Assembly (NCBI RefSeq): GCF_013249065.1
Contig: NZ_JABRWQ010000007.1
Coordinates: 122,522 to 186,521 of the forward strand
Direction: 5' to 3'
DNA: 64,000 nt
DNA from: Winogradskyella litoriviva
Lineage (GTDB): Bacteria > Bacteroidota > Bacteroidia > Flavobacteriales > Flavobacteriaceae
Shown here: positions 1 to 7,340 of the stretch, one piece after another
How positions within the stretch are numbered: the first letter of the stretch is position 1
How the letters are laid out: each line of letters opens with the position of its first letter
Notes under the pieces: generated by a model
Told to the model about the DNA's origin: nothing
The model's database searches: none
The model's input: only the letters and a program-made list of their open reading frames with translations
Made by a program: the position numbers and the translations under genes

Positions 1-2736
1 ATCATCATGATGTAATTGTAATCTTTTGCGCAATCTGTAACGTTTAGTTTCGACACTTTTAGTAGATATATTGAGTAATGGCGCCATTTCTTTAGAAGAT
101 AAATTAAGCCTTAAATATGCACAAAATCTTAAATCATTTGGTGTTAAATCTGGGTGTGCAGCCTTAATTTTATCCATAAAATCTTTATCCGCATTATTAA
201 AGGCTTGTTTAAAGAATTTCCAATCTTTTGTATTATTTAAATTATTATCAATTAAGCTAATTGCACTTGCAATATCCTCTCTATTTTTTGTAGCTTTTAA
301 TTCTTTCTTAATTTTTCTTAGCAACTCATTTTTCTTTATTATACTCATTGTTGAAATTGCCAACTCCCTATTTTTGCCTTCTATATCTTGATTTAGCTTT
401 TCATTTTTTATTTGAATAAAAGCGCGCTCATTCTTTATTTGTTCATGCTTTAATATTCTTTCATAATAAAACTTATAAGCTCTATGAATTAAAAAGCCAG
501 ATATCACAAAAATTAATAAATAAATAAGTATTGCTAAGTTAGAAATATACCATGGTCTATTAATATTAAAATGATAGTTTACTGTATTTTCAGTAAGCTT
601 ATTACCTACTTTAGCTCTCACTTCTAAAGTATAATCCCCAAACGAAAGATTCTCAAACTGAATAGATGATTGCTTAGACCAATTGCTCCATCGATCCATT
701 ACATCATTTAACTTATATTGATAATTTACGTCCAGAAACTTATTATACTCTGGCACTGAATATTTAAATACTAAAAGACCTTGTTTATGTTTAAAGCTTC
801 CTTGATCAGCTATTGGTAAAGCAACTAATGGATTATTAAAATCGCTAATTGTTGCAGAATTTAAGTATACGAAATATTCAGGTTCCTGTTGTATTGTAGA
901 TAAATCTAAAGTTAAATAACCATTAGCAGTGCCTAAAACATACTTCTCCTTATTAATGTGTTGTATATTTTCAAAGCCTAAGACCACTTTACGTAAATTA
1001 GAAGGAATGGAAATAGTGGTTATTTCTGGTTTATTGGTTAAATTATTATTATTTATAAAACTTATGTTATGCTCAGAAAACAACCATAGTTTACCTGTTT
1101 GATCCACAACCATCTTTACAGATTTGTACGGAGAGACCTTTTCACTTAAGTCTATGTTTTTCTTAAATTTTCCTTCGCTATTAATATAATTAAATACACC
1201 ATCTTCAGAGGTATATAAAATATTACCTTTGTAGGTAATTAAGCCAGAATTCTTTCCAAGCTCTAGTTCCGATTGATGCTTAATATCTATAACCTTATGC
1301 AGCGTGCTATCTAATTGTATTCTAAATACACCCTTATACTCGTGATTAACTAAAATTTGATTATTATCGTTTATTTCAAAAAAACGAGACGAATTTTTAA
1401 AACCTTCAACTTTATTTCTTATTTCCCAAATATTGTTTAATTTTTGTAACACATACAACCCATCATAATTACCTTGAAGCAATAAATTACTATGATTTGG
1501 TATTGTTTTAAAATTCCATGCACCTAATATTGTGCTTATAGGTTTAGCACGATTGTCTTCAACCAAAAAAGTTCCTAAATGATGACCACAAAACAGACTA
1601 CCAGACTTATCTTTAAAAAGGCTCCAAACCTGGCCAGCTGTTCCATTTACAAATTCAAAATCTTGAGTTTTAGAATTTAATGACCTATAAAATAGACCTT
1701 GATTTGTGCCAACATAAAGGTAATTATCAAAAATTAGGGTTGTATATACAGTACCTATTACACCATTATAATCTATAAATGTTTTTATTGAAGAATTAAC
1801 ATTAATACAGTTTATACCATTATCTAAACCTGTCCAAACATTATTTTTATTATCCTCAAAAAGCGAAAGAACAGTATTATTTGCCAATCCCTTTTTCTGA
1901 TTTATTTCATAGTCAATTTCTCCGTTACTATCAATTTTAACTAGACCATTAGAAATTGTACCCAAAACAAAACTACCATCCTTAAGCTGTAAACTACTAA
2001 AGATATTTAACTCTTTTAATCTACTGTTAGAATTTACTTCCCATTCTACCAATTCATTTTTATTAAATTGAAAAAAACCCGTATTTCTAGTAAGTATTAT
2101 GAGTTTTTCATTATGCATAAAAATATCAATAACTCGATCTTCTAAGACTACCTTATTATCAACCAATAGTTTGGGTTCACCTACTTCTAATACATAAATA
2201 CCCTCATTAGCAACATGGTAATAAATCTTATTATTTACATTAAAAACTTTGTATATAATGTTTTGAGAATTTATAGTTCTAAACTTTCCTGAAACCTTAT
2301 TATAGAAATACAGTGCGTGTCCGGCTTGAAACAGTACCCATTCATTATAATTAATAATATTCCAGATTTGGTCATCACTTAAGATTTTAGCCCCTAATTT
2401 TGGTATCAGTGAAGTATAATCTAAGTTACCAAACTCATTGCGTTCCCAATAACCAAATTCCTCATAACAACCAGAATAAATCCTATCATCAATGACAGAT
2501 ACAGCCCTTAAAATTGTATTATTTGGAGAACGGTAAGGCACCCAATTAGAACCATTAAATTCTAAAAGCCCCAAATTATTTGCAACATAAATGTAATTAT
2601 TAGAATCTTGAGAAATCATCCAGTTTTGATTCTCACCATTATAATCTGTAGTTGTATAGGTCTCAATAGGAGGCAACTCTTGCGCATGAGACCATAAACA
2701 TAAAAAGACTATTAAAATAGACTGTAAAGTTTTCAT
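1..2736 (-). CDS. Membrane-bound propeller/Y_Y_Y/LuxR-type HTH regulator, 3' end cut by window edge
   Basis: An open frame of 912 codons runs from an ATG at 2736 off the left edge with no stop. The product starts with a signal peptide (MKTLQSILIVFLCLWSHAQ). A long sensor region of short beta-propeller blades follows, for example 'GTISNGLVKID' and 'VWTGLDNGINCIN', then a Y_Y_Y domain at about residues 655-715. One membrane helix lies at about 728-750, then a charged coiled coil, then a LuxR-type helix-turn-helix at about 857-905 (LTPNDLRFCAYLRLNLSSKE, then SVETKRYRLRKRL). There is no kinase or receiver domain, so this is a one-component transmembrane regulator sensing outside the cytoplasm. 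Such proteins in this phylum often control nearby saccharide-use genes. The adjacent divergent sulfatase is an obvious but unproven target. Only a few C-terminal residues should be missing. Confidence 0.88.
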   Translation of the reverse strand, partial: MKTLQSILIVFLCLWSHAQELPPIETYTTTDYNGENQNWMISQDSNNYIYVANNLGLLEFNGSNWVPYRSPNNTILRAVSVIDDRIYSGCYEEFGYWERNEFGNLDYTSLIPKLGAKILSDDQIWNIINYNEWVLFQAGHALYFYNKVSGKFRTINSQNIIYKVFNVNNKIYYHVANEGIYVLEVGEPKLLVDNKVVLEDRVIDIFMHNEKLIILTRNTGFFQFNKNELVEWEVNSNSRLKELNIFSSLQLKDGSFVLGTISNGLVKIDSNGEIDYEINQKKGLANNTVLSLFEDNKNNVWTGLDNGINCINVNSSIKTFIDYNGVIGTVYTTLIFDNYLYVGTNQGLFYRSLNSKTQDFEFVNGTAGQVWSLFKDKSGSLFCGHHLGTFLVEDNRAKPISTILGAWNFKTIPNHSNLLLQGNYDGLYVLQKLNNIWEIRNKVEGFKNSSRFFEINDNNQILVNHEYKGVFRIQLDSTLHKVIDIKHQSELELGKNSGLITYKGNILYTSEDGVFNYINSEGKFKKNIDLSEKVSPYKSVKMVVDQTGKLWLFSEHNISFINNNNLTNKPEITTISIPSNLRKVVLGFENIQHINKEKYVLGTANGYLTLDLSTIQQEPEYFVYLNSATISDFNNPLVALPIADQGSFKHKQGLLVFKYSVPEYNKFLDVNYQYKLNDVMDRWSNWSKQSSIQFENLSFGDYTLEVRAKVGNKLTENTVNYHFNINRPWYISNLAILIYLLIFVISGFLIHRAYKFYYERILKHEQIKNERAFIQIKNEKLNQDIEGKNRELAISTMSIIKKNELLRKIKKELKATKNREDIASAISLIDNNLNNTKDWKFFKQAFNNADKDFMDKIKAAHPDLTPNDLRFCAYLRLNLSSKEMAPLLNISTKSVETKRYRLRKRLQLHHDD

Positions 2737-2763
2737 TTGAGATTTAAATAAATACCATTTATG

Positions 2764-2795
2764 TAAATATAGTTTTAGTAAGTGAACAAACAAAA
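2764..2795 (-). promoter_or_regulatory. Putative promoter of the LuxR-type regulator gene
   Basis: Read on the minus strand there is TATATTTA (2771-2764), one base off the Bacteroidota -7 consensus TAnnTTTG. A TTTTG lies 19 bases upstream (2795-2791). Transcription would start about 20-25 bases before the ATG at 2736. Assignment is by motif and spacing only. Confidence 0.4.
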
Positions 2796-2944
2796 TAGCC
2801 ACCATCTTAGTGTAATTTAATAATTAAAAAATATTGAGATATGCAGCTTTAAAAGCTTACTAAAGTGTATATTGTAGTAAATTATTTTTAACAAATATCT
2901 AATATTTAGTTGCTTAAAATATTATAATAAGATTTCTACTAAAG

Positions 2945-4444
2945 ATGAAAAACCTCTTTGTTTTACTATTTTGTGTCTTCATATTATCTTGTAATACTGA
3001 AAAAAACAAAAATGAATCTCACCAAAAAGAAACTACTCAACAAAATGCAAAACCAAATATTTTATTAATTGTAGTTGATGACCAAGGTTATGCTGATTTT
3101 ACGCCATTTGATAATCATGATACTGCGGTTTCAACACCAAACATTACGAGGTTAGGTAATTCTGGAACAGTTTATTCTCAAGCCTATGTAACTGCACCTG
3201 TTTGCAGTCCTTCTAGAGCAGGTATAATTTCTGGTAAAAATCAATTCCGTTGGGACAAACCAGCTAGTTGGGGACCAGGATTGCCAGATGATATAAAAAC
3301 TTTACCAGAATACTTAAAAGAAGTTGGCTACCAAACTGTTCGAATTGGTAAAAACGATTTAGGAAGAAACTTCCACAAAAATGACGTGAGAGAATACCCT
3401 TTAAATCATGGTTACGATGAATTTTTAGGTTTCTCGGCACATGCGCATGATTATTGGGCAAATTCTAAAAGAATTCAAGAAAGAACTCCAGACCCTTATG
3501 GCACAAGTGCTGCGTTAGGCCCTTTAATGCATAATATGGAAGAAAAAAGTTACGAAGAAGGCTACTTAACAGATATTTTAACGGATGAGTCTATTGCATT
3601 TATAAAACGAAAGCATGACCAACCTTTCTTTTTAACCTTGTCTTACAATGCCGTTCACCATTTAATACATGAAGTCCCTAAAAAATATTTAGATAAGTAT
3701 AATGTAAAAGAAATCCCTAATTACGACCCAGACAATAAGCTTGCTTACAGCCATCACGAACCTGGAAGTTATTCTGCCTACTATGACAAATACTCTAGAG
3801 TTGGTGCTATAAACACTAAAGACTTAAGAAATTACTATTTAGCAAACCTCAACTGTTTAGACAATAATATTGGACGTGTTTTAGACGCTCTAAACGAAAC
3901 CAAATTAGACAAAAACACATTAATAGTTTTTATATCAGATAATGGTGGTTCTCCTCTTACAGGTGCAAACAACACTCCATTAACTGGCGGAAAATATTCG
4001 CTTTGGGAAGGTGGAATTAGAGTACCATTGGCCGTGAGTTGGCCCGGAAAAGTTAATGCAGGTAAAGTTGAAAACCGCTACGTTTCTGCTTTAGACATTT
4101 TACCTACACTTACTAAAGTAGCAGGCATCACATTAACTGATACCTCTATTGATGGTATTAGTTTATTTGAACCAAAAAACGAACGGTTACTTGTGTGGAA
4201 ATGGCAAAAAACATGGGCAGCAAGGCAAGGAAAATGGAAAATAACAAACGCGAAAGAAAACCACTGGAAAAGCGAACCATCTAATCAATACATTGCGCCA
4301 ATAATAGATGATTTAACCTTAAAGTTATTTGATATTGAAGCGGATCCAGGAGAACGCAACGATGTTTCCGCACAACATCCTGAAATTGTAAAACAACTAG
4401 AAAAGGCCTACATCGATTGGTGTGAAGCGAATATCACAAAATAA
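2945..4444 (+). CDS. Lipoprotein sulfatase (S1, formylglycine-dependent)
   Basis: Predicted to hydrolyse sulfate esters, probably on sulfated polysaccharide, at the cell envelope. The 499-residue protein begins with a lipoprotein signal whose lipobox Cys is residue 16 (FILSC). The sulfatase signature CSPSRAGIISG has the Cys to be oxidised to formylglycine at residue 87 and Arg91. Metal ligands are visible as VVDDQG (Asp45/46) and SDNGG (Asp332, Asn333), with His238/239 in NAVHH. The length is normal for the family. The Cys-type centre needs a maturase, and none is recognised in the window. It is divergent from the propeller/LuxR regulator, suggesting substrate-controlled expression. No clean promoter was found in the 208-base gap. 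The substrate cannot be told from the sequence. Confidence 0.9.
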   Translation: MKNLFVLLFCVFILSCNTEKNKNESHQKETTQQNAKPNILLIVVDDQGYADFTPFDNHDTAVSTPNITRLGNSGTVYSQAYVTAPVCSPSRAGIISGKNQFRWDKPASWGPGLPDDIKTLPEYLKEVGYQTVRIGKNDLGRNFHKNDVREYPLNHGYDEFLGFSAHAHDYWANSKRIQERTPDPYGTSAALGPLMHNMEEKSYEEGYLTDILTDESIAFIKRKHDQPFFLTLSYNAVHHLIHEVPKKYLDKYNVKEIPNYDPDNKLAYSHHEPGSYSAYYDKYSRVGAINTKDLRNYYLANLNCLDNNIGRVLDALNETKLDKNTLIVFISDNGGSPLTGANNTPLTGGKYSLWEGGIRVPLAVSWPGKVNAGKVENRYVSALDILPTLTKVAGITLTDTSIDGISLFEPKNERLLVWKWQKTWAARQGKWKITNAKENHWKSEPSNQYIAPIIDDLTLKLFDIEADPGERNDVSAQHPEIVKQLEKAYIDWCEANITK

Positions 4445-4487
4445 AAATTGACCATTATTTGATTAATAGCAAATTTTCAAATAAAAA

Positions 4488-4515
4488 AAACCTGTGAAGT
4501 TAAAATCACAGGTTT
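4488..4515. terminator. Bidirectional terminator between sulfatase and FKBP genes
   Basis: A 10-bp perfect stem, AAACCTGTGA (4488-4497) with TCACAGGTTT (4506-4515), encloses an 8-base loop. It is flanked by an A-run on the left and a T-run on the right, so it can stop transcripts from both convergent genes. Confidence 0.85.
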
Positions 4516-4538
4516 TTATTTTTCTTAGATACAAGAGC

Positions 4539-4967
4539 TTATTTTATCTCAACTAATTCAAGTTCAAATACTAACTCTTGTCCGGCTAACGGATGGTTTC
4601 CATCAACTATAACATGGTCTTCGTTAACTTCAACAATTCTAAATTGGTGCTCATTACCTTGCGCGTCTCTAGAGGCCAAACCTAAACCAACTGCAGGTTC
4701 CATTTCTGGTGGTAATTGCGTTTTTTCAACTTTATGAAACAATTCTTTTATAACATCTCCATAGGCTTCTTCCATAGGTATATCTACAGTTTTTTTATCA
4801 TTCACCTTCATATCGATAACTGCTTTTTCAAAACCAGGAATCAACATTCCTTGACCTAAAGTAAATTCTAAAGGCTCGCGCTCTAAAGAACTATCAAAGA
4901 TTTGTCCGCTTTTTAATTTTCCTGTGTAATGAACTTTTACCGTATCATTTTCTTTTACTTGACTCAT
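4539..4967 (-). CDS. FKBP-type peptidyl-prolyl cis-trans isomerase, SlyD-like
   Basis: A 142-residue cytoplasmic prolyl isomerase/chaperone. The FKBP core begins with VKVHYTGKLKSGQIFDSS and ends with ELVFELELVEIK. Between these is the insert-in-flap chaperone domain of SlyD-type proteins (about residues 70-125), closed by the typical NHPLAGQ motif (124-130). Unlike E. coli SlyD there is no His/Cys-rich metal-binding tail, so a nickel role is not supported. It has no signal peptide. A TAGTTTTG (5004-4997, minus strand) fits the -7 consensus 30 bases before the start, but no clear -33 element is seen. It is a single-gene unit facing the sulfatase across a shared terminator. Confidence 0.92.
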   Translation of the reverse strand: MSQVKENDTVKVHYTGKLKSGQIFDSSLEREPLEFTLGQGMLIPGFEKAVIDMKVNDKKTVDIPMEEAYGDVIKELFHKVEKTQLPPEMEPAVGLGLASRDAQGNEHQFRIVEVNEDHVIVDGNHPLAGQELVFELELVEIK

Positions 4968-5102
4968 AAATTTCTGATTTCTTTTTAAATAAGATGCAAA
5001 ACTATTATTAATTGAAGAGAATAAAGAAAGATAACTTAAATATTATTTTAAGTGATGACAAAAACCGTAACTACTTGAATTTAATAAATGAATTATGAGT
5101 AT

Positions 5103-5130
5103 AAAAAAACCGAACACTAAGCTCGGTTTT
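5103..5130 (-). terminator. Terminator after the rhodanese lipoprotein gene
   Basis: On the minus strand the stem AAAACCGA (5130-5123) pairs with TCGGTTTT (5113-5106) around a 9-base loop and is followed by a T-run. It lies 5 bases after the stop of the rhodanese lipoprotein gene. Confidence 0.8.
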
Positions 5131-5134
5131 CATT

Positions 5135-5545
5135 TTAAGATTTTTCTTCTATTTTAATTTTATCGGAGTGCTTCCATTTAGAAATGCCACCTTCTAAATC
5201 GTATATCTTTTCAAAACCAGCATCTTTAAGTTTCTTTGCGCATTTAGCACTACGTCTACCAGATTTGCAATACAATATTACAGGTTTTTCCTTGTCTAAT
5301 TTTGTGATATCCTCATCAAAGGTTGGCGATTTAAAATCTATATTTTGAGAGTTAGCAATTCTAATTTCCTCATGCTCCTTAGGCGTACGAACATCTACCA
5401 ACTGCACATCCTCTAACTCTAAAATAGCTTGCATTTCTTCTGCAGTTACTAATTTAGCGTCGTCGGTATCCGTATTATTATCTAAACAACTCACGCTAAA
5501 AGCCAAAGTAACTATTAGACAACAAATAGTAAATATTCTATTCAT
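5135..5545 (-). CDS. Rhodanese-like lipoprotein
   Basis: A single-domain rhodanese (136 residues) carried on a lipoprotein signal with lipobox Cys20 (FSVSC), so it should be membrane-anchored outside the cytoplasm. The rhodanese fold shows QLVDVRTPKEHEE, then the active-site loop CKSGRR with the catalytic Cys at residue 93, and ends GGISKWK. A six-residue loop is typical of sulfurtransferases acting on thiosulfate or persulfide. It lies 17 bases after another single-domain rhodanese that lacks a signal peptide, and the two probably share a transcript. The physiological sulfur donor and acceptor cannot be read from the sequence. Confidence 0.85.
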   Translation of the reverse strand: MNRIFTICCLIVTLAFSVSCLDNNTDTDDAKLVTAEEMQAILELEDVQLVDVRTPKEHEEIRIANSQNIDFKSPTFDEDITKLDKEKPVILYCKSGRRSAKCAKKLKDAGFEKIYDLEGGISKWKHSDKIKIEEKS

Positions 5546-5562
5546 AATTTTTTAGAATTAAA

Positions 5563-5880
5563 TTAGTCGTTATAGGCAACTTCACCTTGCCAACCCATAA
5601 AGCCACCAACTAAATTATAAGCATTTTTAAAGCCTAATTGGTTCATTATACCGCAAGCTTGCCCACTTCTAGCACCAGACCTACAATATACATAATAGTT
5701 TTTTGTTTTATCTAATTCTTCAAGTTCATAAATAAAACCTTGTCCCTTATATATATCTATATTAATTGCGTTAGGAATCATTCCTTCAGCGACTTCATCT
5801 TCTGTTCTAACATCTAAAATAACAGCATTCTGGTCTGCTTCTAGTTGTTTTTCCCATTCCTCTTGTGATAAATCAGCCAT
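5563..5880 (-). CDS. Cytoplasmic single-domain rhodanese
   Basis: A 105-residue rhodanese domain with no signal peptide. It contains AVILDVRTEDEVAEG near the N-terminus, the active loop CRSGAR with catalytic Cys66, and the closing GGFMGWQ. It could carry persulfide sulfur in the cytoplasm. It is the first gene of a two-gene leftward pair with the exported rhodanese lipoprotein, a cytoplasm/periplasm pairing of the same fold. Separation from the next upstream gene by a terminator at about 5932-5962 supports an independent transcription start in the short gap, though no consensus promoter was found there. Confidence 0.88.
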   Translation of the reverse strand: MADLSQEEWEKQLEADQNAVILDVRTEDEVAEGMIPNAINIDIYKGQGFIYELEELDKTKNYYVYCRSGARSGQACGIMNQLGFKNAYNLVGGFMGWQGEVAYND

Positions 5881-5931
5881 ATTTTAATTTCAATTTTTCG
5901 GTAAAATTAACATTTCCTTATAAAATAGACG

Positions 5932-5962
5932 AAAAAAAATCCGAAGTGTTACACAACGGATT
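5932..5962 (-). terminator. Terminator after the thioredoxin-fold gene pair
   Basis: On the minus strand AATCCG (5962-5957) pairs with CGGATT (5943-5938). An inner GTGT/ACAC stem continues the hairpin past an AA/TT interruption. Eight T residues follow (5939-5932 complement). It lies about 60 bases after the stop of the redoxin gene. Confidence 0.75.
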
Positions 5963-6019
5963 CATTTTTTAACATATTAATGTTAGTCTGTCTTTCAAAT
6001 CTAAACAGTACACCTACTA

Positions 6020-6631
6020 TTAAACCTTTATAGAACAACCTATCGCCTTTGTTTCAGACACTTTTATCGCTTCACCCTTTAATAAAGCATCTACTGCGTT
6101 CTCCACGTACTTTTCTTTTACAGCTTCAGCATCTTGGTAGTTGTCATCAATAGCACCAATATACTTTACAACATTACCATTCTTTGATTTCTGCAAAATG
6201 TATATATGAGGTGTTTTTGTTGCGCCATATTGCGGATAAATTTCCTGATTCTTATCCATTAAATAAGGAAATGTAAAGCCTTTTTCTTTGGCTCTTTTTT
6301 GCATATTCTCCATACTATCACCTGGTTTTATCTCAGTGTTGTTCGGCATTATGGCAATAACCGGATAACCTTTAACTGCGTATTTTTTATTCAAGGCTTC
6401 AATTCTGTCCTCGTAAGCAACAGCATATGGACACGTGTTACAGGTAAAAGTTATAATAAATCCTTTTGCTTTTTTAAAGTCCGATAAAGACACCATTTTG
6501 CCATCTATATTTTCTAGACTAAAATCTGTTGCCACATCGCCAACGCTATAACCTTTATCTTCATCTACAATTGAAAAAGCAGATAGTGTAAATACTAACA
6601 CCATTACTGGTAATAATTTAAAAATTTTCAT
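6020..6631 (-). CDS. Exported thioredoxin-fold (AhpC/TSA-like) protein
   Basis: A 203-residue protein with an N-terminal signal peptide (cleavage near residue 20, after AFS) and a redoxin fold. VGDVATDFSLENIDGK is the usual opening, and a CNTCP redox motif has cysteines 64 and 67. A further Cys at residue 199, near the C-terminus (AIGCSI), is typical of this subfamily. It likely works as a periplasmic thiol oxidoreductase or peroxidase-like protein. It is the second gene of a pair, 6 bases after a TlpA-like protein, so a joint role in extracytoplasmic thiol chemistry is a reasonable inference. The substrate is unknown. Confidence 0.85.
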   Translation of the reverse strand: MKIFKLLPVMVLVFTLSAFSIVDEDKGYSVGDVATDFSLENIDGKMVSLSDFKKAKGFIITFTCNTCPYAVAYEDRIEALNKKYAVKGYPVIAIMPNNTEIKPGDSMENMQKRAKEKGFTFPYLMDKNQEIYPQYGATKTPHIYILQKSKNGNVVKYIGAIDDNYQDAEAVKEKYVENAVDALLKGEAIKVSETKAIGCSIKV

Positions 6632-6637
6632 AGTTTT

Positions 6638-7108
6638 TTATTTTAAAAATTGTTTTAATTCAGTTTCTAACTCTTCTTGTGTAAACGATTTTTCATAAAA
6701 CATTCGTTTATCACCCTTATATATTATAGTTGCTGGCAGAGCACCAGACCAATTTTCATCTATTGCAGAAATCCATCTATTTTGATTAGTATCATTTAAG
6801 GCAACCACCTTAGATTTTATATTATTCTTTTTAATGAATGGTTTTAATGCAGAATCATACTTACTAGGAAAATCTAAACTAACAAGAAGCACCTCAACAT
6901 TTTCGTCTTTATATTCATCATTAATTTTTTCAAAATACGGCAACTCTTTAACGCAAGGCCCACACCATGTTGCCCAAAAATTTACCACATGGACCTTTTC
7001 ATCTTTCTGATTTATTAAAGGCTCTAAGCCATCATAATCATAGACTTCCACCTTATAGCTTTGCTGAGGAAGAAGCATAAATAATAAAACTGCTAACAAT
7101 TGTTTCAT
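6638..7108 (-). CDS. TlpA-like thioredoxin-family protein
   Basis: A 156-residue exported thioredoxin-fold protein. A short signal (MKQLLAVLLFMLLPQQS) precedes the thioredoxin motif FWATWCGPC, with redox cysteines 49 and 52, and a cis-Pro region at ALPATII. The length and WCGPC motif fit the TlpA/ResA type of periplasmic disulfide reductase. It heads a two-gene leftward unit with a redoxin-like protein 6 bases downstream. No cytochrome c maturation genes lie nearby, so a specific role in haem attachment is not supported. The start at 7108 is about 60 bases from the divergent trp promoter, so their control regions are close. Confidence 0.87.
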   Translation of the reverse strand: MKQLLAVLLFMLLPQQSYKVEVYDYDGLEPLINQKDEKVHVVNFWATWCGPCVKELPYFEKINDEYKDENVEVLLVSLDFPSKYDSALKPFIKKNNIKSKVVALNDTNQNRWISAIDENWSGALPATIIYKGDKRMFYEKSFTQEELETELKQFLK

Positions 7109-7170
7109 GCTTTAAAGTTATAAATATTGAAAACTGAATTATTAATATTAACAAAAAATTAATTCAAATG

Positions 7171-7202
7171 TTTGACATTACGAGTTTTCATTTCTATATT
7201 TG
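7171..7202 (+). promoter_or_regulatory. trp operon promoter
   Basis: TTTG (7171-7174) and TATATTTG (7195-7202) match the Bacteroidota -33 and -7 elements with a 20-base spacer. The expected start of transcription is about 7207-7210, only 1-4 bases before the leader-peptide ATG at 7211. Confidence 0.75.
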
Positions 7203-7210
7203 ACCATATT

Positions 7211-7264
7211 ATGAAAACAAATACAAATCATACTTGGTGGTGGAATTTCTCAAACGTTAGTTAG
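7211..7264 (+). CDS. trpL: trp operon leader peptide (three consecutive Trp codons)
   Basis: A 17-codon frame, MKTNTNHTWWWNFSNVS, ends with TAG at 7262-7264. Three Trp codons in a row (7235-7243) in a short peptide just before trpE are diagnostic of ribosome-mediated attenuation. It sits between a consensus promoter and a strong terminator that ends 13 bases before trpE. The promoter position implies a very short or absent 5' untranslated region, so translation may start leaderless. It is too short for routine gene finding. Confidence 0.85.
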   Translation: MKTNTNHTWWWNFSNVS

Positions 7265-7293
7265 TGAAATCATCCTTGTTATGTAATTATATA

Positions 7294-7327
7294 AAAAAAG
7301 GCTTGTCATTCACGACAAGCCTTTTTT
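7294..7327 (+). terminator. trp attenuator terminator
   Basis: The stem GGCTTGTC (7300-7307) with GACAAGCC (7314-7321) is extended by six A-T pairs, has a 6-base loop, and ends in a T-run 13 bases before the trpE ATG. A candidate alternative pairing is CTTGTT (7274-7279) with GACAAG (7314-7319). A ribosome that reached the leader stop codon would cover that upstream segment, whereas one stalled on the Trp codons would leave it free. The alternative pairing is an inference by eye. Confidence 0.85.
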
Positions 7328-7340
7328 AATTTAAAATTTT

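Noticed and set aside
71..391. A 106-codon plus-strand frame
   Set aside because: It lies wholly inside the well-supported leftward LuxR-type regulator and has no domain; it is a shadow of that gene's AT-rich coiled-coil and HTH region.
6638..7108. Cytochrome c maturation role for the TlpA-like protein
   Set aside because: No ccm or other haem-lyase genes are near; only a general thiol-redox role is supported.
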